Shown in pieces: positions 58,201 to 64,000 of a stretch of DNA of 64,000 nt (position 1 is the first letter of the stretch; every line of letters starts with the position of its first letter). Where the stretch lies: positions 56,190,322-56,254,321 of the forward strand of contig OX392528.1 of assembly GCA_947623455.1 (NCBI GenBank), read 5' to 3'. The notes under the pieces are model-generated. The model saw only the letters and a list, made by a program, of their open reading frames with translations, searched no databases and was not told where the DNA came from. A program made the translations under genes and the position numbers. This DNA is from Mimachlamys varia. Lineage: Eukaryota; Mollusca; Bivalvia; Pectinida; Pectinidae.

Positions 58201-59617
58201 TTATTATCTTTGGACGAATTGTCATATCTTATTTCAGCTTCAGCATCTTCACGCTTTAGTTTTACCGGGCTATTTAATCTCTTTGTAGTTGTGGCTGAGT
58301 AGATGCCACGGTCAATCTAAATACTTCTAACGCTAGCCGAAGAGCCTATTATTTGAATCAGTAAATACTATATCTTATTGTATTTTGATATTGTTATTAT
58401 TAATTAATTAAGTTTTTTGTGCCTCGATAAAGGAGCGGATATTTCTCCGAAAAATGTGTCTACACTGTAGAAATTGCTACCTTGCCCAATATACTTTAAC
58501 CTATAGCTGCGCAAAATAAGAAAAAAAGTAAGAAATAAACAAAAAACACGATTGCAGATAAGTACTGCCTGCATCGTTGGTCAATTTTGTGTGCGAACAA
58601 TGGCAAAGACATCATCTTATACGGGGAAACTAAAGGGTAAATAAAGATACAGAGGCTGGAAAATAGAAATAAGGACTTATCCAGTGATGACAATGAATAT
58701 ATTGAGTAGAAATCTCTCCATTGTTTTTTCAATTCATTATCTTTTCTGATTTTGTAGCAAATATTATTAGGCAAAACCTCAACAAAAGTCGACATACTGG
58801 CTTCGGCAATAGAACATCGGTCGATCACCAGTACCTCGTGTCAAATATTCTGGACTATTGCACAGACACCCATGGTATACTTGTTTTATAACATAATCAC
58901 TAAAACTCACTTTGAATCACTGAAATTGTTTAGTTTATTTACATGTTTTTGAATAAAAAAGATAAAAGGTATACATTCGATTATCTGAGTAATAGTCATA
59001 TAAATATCAATCCGTATTAATTGGCGACTCCAAATCGCAACTTTCCTGTAGAAATCGTCATGCCTGTTGTTGTCAGGCAGCATTGACATCTGACTGACTT
59101 TGACGCTTGAAAGGGAAGGAAACATCACGCAGTGTTCAATAGTTCGCACGTGACCATGCAATAGTCATTTTAGCCATGCAATAGTTAATTTCACTAGTAA
59201 ATGATTTAAGATATAGCTTAAGCGTATAGTTGAGGAAAAGCAAATGCATTATGTAATAACACGCTTTATCATACTGTACATTGTAATTTTATCTAAAGAA
59301 GTTTGTTTTGCAATTCCCGACCGTGCCACTTTGCAAAGATTGAATAATAATAAACTTTTGATTCAGATTTATAATACAGTGGATATATGAAACCTACTGA
59401 TAGAGCAGACACCTGCCTACGCACAAAGTTAACCGGTAGATAAGTAGTAATACATGCGTACATCCCGAAAGAATTGTTGGATCATATGGTTAGGAAGCTG
59501 CCCTGGTTTCAGGTTATCCTTTGGGTTGGGCATCGCACGTGTGTCGAACAGCTCCGGATGTGCATCAGGCACTAGTCCGTATCCTATTGGAGGTGTTGAA
59601 GTAGATAGATCCGCCAT
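52110..59617 (-). CDS. PhyH-family Fe(II)/2-oxoglutarate dioxygenase, copy B (9 exons, 371 aa)
   Basis: Exons on the - strand: 59617-59462, 57766-57649, 56764-56664, 55275-55134, 54373-54279, 53895-53790, 53485-53401, 52906-52714, 52229-52110. All introns are GT/AG, with phases 0,1,0,1,0,1,2,0, and the total is 1116 bp with one stop. Iron ligands: His171 and Asp173 (WHQD, the Asp codon split by intron 4) and His266 (IPHRS); the 2-oxoglutarate Arg is Arg277, 11 residues after His266, the spacing of human PHYH. The GGHRAGKVATHQCCHGG block is at about 208-224. No signal peptide or membrane segment is seen; the C-terminus ADKS is not PTS1. All motifs are intact, so it is probably an active oxygenase of unknown substrate. 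It sits 9.2 kb upstream of copy A in the same orientation, a tandem duplicate. Confidence 0.92.
52714..52906 (-). CDS. PhyH copy B exon 8 (2-oxoglutarate Arg)
   Basis: Acceptor ATTACAG, T completing Ser268, LPNMSGDIRWSLDLRWQ, LPYGFYDLKQGVLMRTSKNP and on to RQAIVE. The donor GAG|GTTCGT is weaker than the others; it is chosen because it keeps phase 0 and aligns with copy A. Confidence 0.87.
53130..53350 (+). mobile_element. Retroelement 3'-terminal fragment in PhyH copy B intron 7
   Basis: GACGTCGATGAAGCAGAAGA, CTCTTGTACTTTTTAAG and GACTATGGTTTTGTTGACGC match the common end; frame broken. Confidence 0.65.
53401..53485 (-). CDS. PhyH copy B exon 7 (distal iron ligand)
   Basis: GVNPATDIVTCEIPYGGMLL and LNNMIPHR, ending AG|GTAGGA in phase 2. 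The exon end matches that of copy A, but no minisatellite follows the donor here. Confidence 0.92.
53790..53895 (-). CDS. PhyH copy B exon 6
   Basis: VVHGGHRAGKVATHQCCHGG, then TWYVMVDEDEMEKSL, 106 bp, acceptor TCTGCAG, donor G|GTGAGA in phase 1. Confidence 0.93.
53960..54130 (+). mobile_element. Retroelement 3'-terminal fragment in PhyH copy B intron 5
   Basis: GCGGGTGTCGTCGATGAAGC, then TTTTGCCCCTAGTATAATCG and a short GTTGACGGGTCGGTATTCTC tail, shorter than its relatives. Confidence 0.65.
54279..54373 (-). CDS. PhyH copy B exon 5 (Asp of HxD)
   Basis: Completes Asp173, then SAYLDNKSYKVLQPTAWIPL to NGCMQ. Acceptor TTTTAG, donor CAG|GTATGA in phase 0. 95 bp. Confidence 0.93.
54830..55030 (+). 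repeat. Family 4 repeat in PhyH copy B intron 4
   Basis: ACGAGGTGACACACACATAT to GGTCAGGTGCGTAAGAT; the 3' third is missing. Confidence 0.75.
55134..55275 (-). CDS. PhyH copy B exon 4 (His of HxD)
   Basis: Residues 126-172, AFKNLWTNERLLNVVEQLIG to TTVPWHQ, plus the first base of the Asp173 codon. Acceptor CTTTATAG, donor G|GTAAAT in phase 1. Confidence 0.94.
55430..55570. repeat. Short tandem repeat in PhyH copy B intron 3
   Basis: TGACACCAGA-TT-GACATTTTGACAG-AGATGTCTGGTGT occurs twice, period about 61 bp, and GACACCAGA / TCTGGTGT also pair as short inverted repeats. Confidence 0.7.
56664..56764 (-). CDS. PhyH copy B exon 3 (no counterpart found in copy A)
   Basis: Acceptor TTGCAG, then AT completing Asp92, LYNGYGLFERLTYIEKDFPG and ANIMLHKYPELSQ, donor GTATAT in phase 0. 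101 bp. This is the helix-loop just before the catalytic core. Its phase (starts 1, ends 0) makes it obligatory for the frame. Confidence 0.93.
57116..57424. mobile_element. Family 3 TIR element (copy 3) in PhyH copy B intron 2
   Basis: Left CGCTCACCTACGCTCTCTAC, right AAGAGCGTAGGTGAGCATAA; TGACAAAATTGAAGGC and CTTCAGTTTTGCTATGACA just inside form further pairs. Confidence 0.85.
57425..57600. repeat. Serial copies of the Family 3 end motif
   Basis: GTGTAGGTGAGCGTAG, GCGTAGATGAGCGTAA, GCGTAGGTGAGCATAG and GCGTAAGTGAGCGTAA follow one another after the Family 3 element, up to the edge of PhyH copy B exon 2. Confidence 0.75.
57649..57766 (-). CDS. PhyH copy B exon 2
   Basis: Residues 53-91 (GYVIVKEFFTRSELDPCRQA to LFKAGKIK) after the acceptor TTCTATAG; ends in phase 1 at G|GTAAAC. 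118 bp as in copy A. Confidence 0.92.
57775..59461. other. PhyH copy B intron 1
   Basis: 1.7 kb, AT-rich; the frames at 58041 and 58496 are chance frames with transmembrane-like AT composition. No repeat placed. Confidence 0.5.
59462..59617 (-). CDS. PhyH copy B exon 1 (start)
   Basis: Residues 1-52, MADLSTSTPPIGYGLVPDAH to IQQFFRD, ending at a GTACGC donor in phase 0. The N-terminus differs in length from copy A by two residues; FDTRAMPNP aligns. Confidence 0.9.
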
Positions 59618-60038
59618 CTTTAAAATGTAGACTGTCTTAGCCTAGTGTCAAGGACAGCGCTATCTAGTTTGTGACAAACGCGCCTTGTTATGAGGCGTTC
59701 AGATAGAATATGAAGTTTTCATTATACATATTTCATTTGAATCACCAAGGCTGAGTACACATTCTCTAAAGATGCTCCCTAAAGCGTAACTTCTTGTGTC
59801 TGTTCATATCTTTACTAATTTAAAATTATGTACCGTGCAAGATAATTTCAGCTCTCTTATGAGTCAGCAAATGGAAATATAACAATTTGAATCGTTTGAG
59901 ATTGAATTGAACCAAGCACTTTGATCCGCATGCATTACGCACCTTGGTTAAAAGTCTGTTGTAAACTAATTGCTTTACACATTCAATTTATGGCCGCGAC
60001 AGGTAGAGGACATACACTACACAGGCAAAACTTCTTTA

Positions 60039-60285
60039 TGTCAATTTAGGTCAAATTGGTGTATTTCAAGTGAAATTTGTTAGGTCAAATTGACCTGAAA
60101 AGAGCAAAAAAGTCATTCATGTTATTTGTTTACCTGAAATTGAGGTGGATTTGACCTGAAAAAATTTCAGGTCAAATTTATCTCAATTTCAGATCAATTT
60201 GACATCAATTTCAGGTAATAAAATTGACATGAGTTGACTTTTTTTGCTCGTTTAGGGTCAATTTGACTTGAAAACTTTCAAATTT
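60039..60285. repeat. Degenerate palindromic repeat built on GGTCAAATTGACC
   Basis: TAGGTCAAATTGACCTGAAA, TTGACCTGAAAAAATTTCAG and GTTTAGGGTCAATTTGACTT are multiple inverted copies of one short motif, folding around about 60165. Confidence 0.75.
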
Positions 60286-60534
60286 GAAGCATAACTGAAT
60301 CATTTTATTTTAATTATTTGATACATTGTCTATGCATTTACTCTACCAGAATGTATTTACTCATTAATATTTTTCCGTTTTCATAAATGCCAACTTTGGG
60401 AAATATGTGCAGATTTCCGCCATACCTCTTTTCATCTTGACCAAACTTGCTCCAGTCTTCCTCCATTAGGTATGATGTTTGTCTACCAGTCAAAATTAAA
60501 GTAGAGATTTGTATTTGTGAAAACATTATATGAT

Positions 60535-60680
60535 TGGGCGTGTGGCGCAATGGATATCGCTTTCACTAATATTGTCGGGGTTAGACTTCGGTCACCCGCC
60601 CGACAACTTAAGATGTCTGCTGATAACAAAACAATGTGTCCCTTTCCGGCAGAGGTAACAGAAAGAAGTATGTATATCAA
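60535..60680 (+). repeat. tRNA-like SINE remnant
   Basis: GGGCGTGTGGCGCAATGGAT resembles the box A arm of an arginine-type tRNA; the box B region (GGGGTTAGACTTCGGTCAC) is degraded and no cloverleaf forms. Confidence 0.5.
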
Positions 60681-60837
60681 AGCTTGAAATACCCTGCTTG
60701 ATGATTCGTGTAAAAGAAATAATGTTCAAATACTATATCGATATAGATAAATAAGATTTTTGTTTAGAAATGATATTTTATAAATTTCAAGATTCTTATG
60801 GACTCTGTGGAAGATTTCGTCACGCAATAGGCTAAAG

Positions 60838-61210
60838 ATGACGTAACACACACATATGCTGCACCTCTTAAATTTGCTAATAGATACAGTATGCCGAAAA
60901 ATGAATTAAACTGCATCATATAGCGGTTTCGTCCTCTTAGGACTCTTTAGTGATGCTAGGGGCCAAGAGGTAGGAATCCAAAATTTCTAAACTAATGTAG
61001 AAGCAGAAGGGTCAGGTGCGTAAAACCCCTTTAATTTATTAATTTGGAAGTAAAATTAAACTAGTTCTGTATAATTTCAAATCGTGTACTACGAAATTGT
61101 GTGTATTAAGTACCGTGCCACTACTCAAATGAGATTAACTGTGGCTATGGAGGCTCCAGCAAACCTCTGGGACTAAAACATCCACCAGCAGAGTCTGCCA
61201 CCCCCTATCA
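60838..61210 (+). repeat. Family 4 dispersed repeat, longest copy
   Basis: Complete order: GATGACGTAACACACACATA, GCATCATATAGCGGTTTCGT, the GGGGCCAAGAGGTAGGAATC block, CAGGTGCGTAAAACCCC, ACTACTCAAATGAGATTAAC, and GGAGGCTCCAGCAAACCTC. A partial second start follows at 61205. Confidence 0.85.
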
Positions 61211-61699
61211 TAAAGATCACGTAACACACACATATGCTGCACCTCCTAAACGTGAACATGCTGAACTGGATTCATTTCAGTGTGGGTGAAATCTATCAGG
61301 TCATCTATTCAGAAAAGAATAAGTAGTTTGCGATACAAAATGAAAACTAAACACAGGTCGATATCTCTTGACCCCGATGTTCGAACAACCCTCATCGACC
61401 TAATAACCTGATCCTGGTTTGCAAACACTATTACATTCATTGTTTGCAAGAGAACTGGGCCTGCTTGATGACCATGGTAACCATACTTTCGCATTGACCG
61501 GTTTTTCGAAAGATGAAATACTTTCTAACCATACATCACTATTACAATCTTTCAAGATACCTTTGATGTGAAAAGGCTGCCCTACCCCGTCTTTAGTGTA
61601 TTCCGAAACTACACAAAAATCTTTATAAGCGACGTTTTATCGCTTGCTCGTCTCATTGCTCAACATAGCCATAATCAAGACGTCGTACTACCATTCTTA

Positions 61700-62300
61700 G
61701 TACCATTAAATTAGGACTTCACTGCCATATCAAATACTTAACTGAAAGAACGTCTTGGGACTCTCATTATGAGAGCTTTCTTTGCCAAGAAAGGTGGACG
61801 AAGATACAAATACATGGTTGTGAGCTATCTTTGAACATGATTTACAACAAAAGCTAGGATTTAATATACTTAGGAAGATATAGTACAAATGATTGAATTC
61901 CTGGTTGACAATAACTTGTTGAATTAGGAGGAAACATTTTCCAACATACTTTTGGCATTCCAATGGGAACTAACTGTGCCCCACTTTTGACTGACTTGTT
62001 TTTTTTATTTTCATACGAAGCTGCATTTGTCGAGGGTTTTATCAGGACGGGTAAAAAAAACCTTGCCAAATCTTTCAATTTCAATTTCAGGTATATCGTC
62101 GATGTGTTGTCTATAAACAACAAAAAGTTTGCTGACCTAGTCGATCGTATGTACCCTACTGAACTTGAGATTAAGGACACAACAGACTCTCTTACATCAG
62201 CTTTCTACCTCGATCTTAACTGTCCCTAGTTCTAGTTTTGAATTCAGATGATGGCAATGTTGACTCTTCGGTGTTTTCCGATTTTTTGTTAAATTTTTCA
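61700..62300 (+). pseudogene. Decayed reverse transcriptase (Penelope-like or related retroelement)
   Basis: The open stretch 61963-62229 reads MGTNCAPLLTDLFF, EAAFVEGFIRTGKK, FNFNFRYIVDVLSIN and ELEIKDTTDSLTSAFYLDLN. The catalytic YxDD box is YIVD, so the first catalytic Asp is lost. Upstream remnants (a GGNIFQHTFGIP-like frame from about 61925) need frameshifts and contain stops. At about 62221 the coding part joins directly to the non-coding tail found at the end of the 3' fragments listed elsewhere, so the region between is deleted. Class assignment rests on the GTNCAPLL and EIKDTT motifs. Confidence 0.75.
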
Positions 62301-62834
62301 GGTCTGACAATAACAAGACTTAAAACAGTAAAATAATTATCGTTCATATTCTTGGCCAATTGTAATGAAATGGCTGTTTACTATGTACGAAAATGGATAT
62401 AAATTTTAACGAAAGACAATTTTTACAGACAATCTTACCCTATCTTAATATGTTCCATTTGTAGCAATGCACTGTATTGCAAATGTTCAATAGCTTTGTT
62501 GATACATACATTTGTAGTGTATGAATGTGTCACTACCATATTCGTATGTGCATTCATGTGTATGTGTAAGCAAGTCCTTGGCTTGTCCTCCTCGACACAC
62601 GCATACATACACACAAGACGATACACATGTATCTTTTGTTCCAATTGTTCACCCTGGTATCAAGATAACAGTGCTACGTAATCACTCACACAGTCACACA
62701 CTACAGCGTCCGTCTATCTAGGTTAACGTGAAGCTTGTGTTCGTTATTGATGCGGTCACCGGTCTGGTGTCCTTGACCTTGGCCAAGTCCGAGTTTTTGG
62801 TTATTGATATGACAATGTTTGTTTAAGATAAAAA

Positions 62835-63060
62835 AAAAAAACAATGAAGAATACCGAAGCATCAACAAACCGTAATCCGAACTCTAAATCGATTAAACTA
62901 GGGGCAAAATACAAAAAACTAAAAGATTTACATGGAGACCCTTGTAAAAGTACAAGAGAATATGACCAAGTGTCCCGGAAGAGTAAGCGTCCTCTGCTTC
63001 ATCGACGAAACCCGCCTTTTTTAATCTTGGTGACATCCAAGTAAACATCAAATCCTCGAG
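62835..63060 (-). mobile_element. Retroelement 3'-terminal fragment
   Basis: On the - strand it reads GGCGGGTTTCGTCGATGAAG, CAGAGGACGCTTACTCTTCC and GAGTTCGGATTACGG, the best-preserved copy after that at 9830. The + strand frame at 62844 is its antisense shadow. Confidence 0.7.
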
Positions 63061-63407
63061 ATCGCCGTCCACAGGTTCATTCCGAATAGCACCATCGAGT
63101 CATACCAAAGCATTGAATACATACACATAAAATTGACCGACCGTTGTCAAATTAATGGTGTTGTCCTTTCACTCCTTTCCACAATCAGGTCTTACTCTGA
63201 GGCGACGTGGCATTTACATGTGTAAACGCGTACCCAGGCGAAACACCTGGACTTTAATGATTTTATATATTACTGATAATAAAGTCTGATACCTTTGCTA
63301 TTTGTCACATGAAAAGAATATATCTTCTTTTGTCGAGTAAACGTGAACCTGAAGAACGATTTCCTGTACTAACTAGTCATGAGGTACACTCCAATAGCGA
63401 TGAATCC

Positions 63408-63670
63408 AATACAGACACACATACGCTGCACCTTTTAAATTTAGTATGTCAAAAATGAATTACATTGCATCATACATTTGTTTCGTCCTTTTGGGACTCG
63501 TAGAAGTAGAAGGGTTAGGTGCGAGAAACTTCTTTAATTGATGAATTTACAAAAATGAGTACTGCACCGTATACTTTCAAATCATGTAGAACGAAACTGT
63601 GTATATTATGAACCTTGCCACTACTCAAACGAGACAACTGTGGTCAGCAAGACTCTAGCAAACCTTAGGT
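63408..63670 (+). repeat. Family 4 repeat, diverged
   Basis: ACACACATACGCTGCACCTT, GCATCATACATTTGTTTCGT, GGTTAGGTGCGAGAAACTTC and CCACTACTCAAACGAG in family order, with a shortened middle. Confidence 0.75.
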
Positions 63671-64000
63671 ACTACATGTAAGTGATTTACTTTGTTTCGT
63701 GAAAGAGGAACCTAACACACATGTGGTCAATGTATCTACATTTTTGAAAAGTGTGTGTTGTAAAGTTTAATAGTTTCGGTTCAAATTTTATTTATTATTA
63801 TCAAACTAATCAAGAGAAGAATGAAGTAGCGATTCTATCACCTCATGTAATAATAATAGAAAACAATTAATGAATCCAATTACTTCAAAATTAAAAATGT
63901 TCAAATACTGTTGCGTAAATGTTTCAGCAAATACAACTTTTCTGACCCTGCTGAAATAATCTTTTCTTGATATTATTTATTAACATGTTTTATTATGCAA

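Noticed and set aside
61963..62229. RT fragment as an exon of a host gene
   Set aside because: Upstream and downstream frames are broken, the catalytic box is mutated, and it joins a dispersed retroelement tail.

Overview
This is animal nuclear DNA. Coding sequence is sparse, AT-rich and split by long introns with canonical GT/AG sites, and most of the window is dispersed repeats, short inverted-repeat elements, tRNA-derived SINEs and minisatellites. The repeat types and the gene content suggest a lophotrochozoan, most probably a bivalve mollusc. That assignment is inference from style, not from a diagnostic marker gene.

Three genes can be reconstructed exon by exon. (1) On the + strand, a three-exon Rho-family small GTPase of 201 residues (14554-24220), closest in feel to Cdc42/TC10 (RhoQ/RhoJ), with an 8.3 kb first intron. 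(2) and (3) On the - strand, two tandem paralogues of a phytanoyl-CoA dioxygenase (PhyH)-family Fe(II)/2-oxoglutarate oxygenase. The copy at 52110-59617 is complete (nine exons, 371 residues). The copy at 31883-42913 has the same exon plan and intron phases, but the exon equivalent to exon 3 cannot be found, which would break the frame as assembled.

Layout. 1-14.4 kb: no gene; a near-perfect 2.2 kb tandem duplication (3331-7713), several terminal-inverted-repeat (TIR) elements, including one with a visible 8-bp target duplication and one with a TTA duplication, and retroelement 3' fragments. 13.8-24.2 kb: a 128-bp tandem repeat and TATA-like box just ahead of the GTPase, then the GTPase gene with SINEs, a foldback and a 47-bp minisatellite in intron 1. 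24.2-31.9 kb: intergenic, repeats only. 31.9-42.9 kb: the first PhyH gene, with a 1.3 kb minisatellite in intron 7 whose unit copies the exon-intron junction, splice donor included. 42.9-52.1 kb: intergenic, repeat rich. 52.1-59.6 kb: the second PhyH gene. 59.7-64 kb: repeats and a decayed reverse transcriptase.

The GTPase and the oxygenases have no evident functional link. The two oxygenases are a local gene duplication, one possibly decaying. I found no defence system, CRISPR array or other clearly new biological system. The most unusual signal is the splice-donor-bearing minisatellite, followed by the missing exon of the first PhyH gene and a repeat family that carries paired TGACGTCA (CRE-type) sites.
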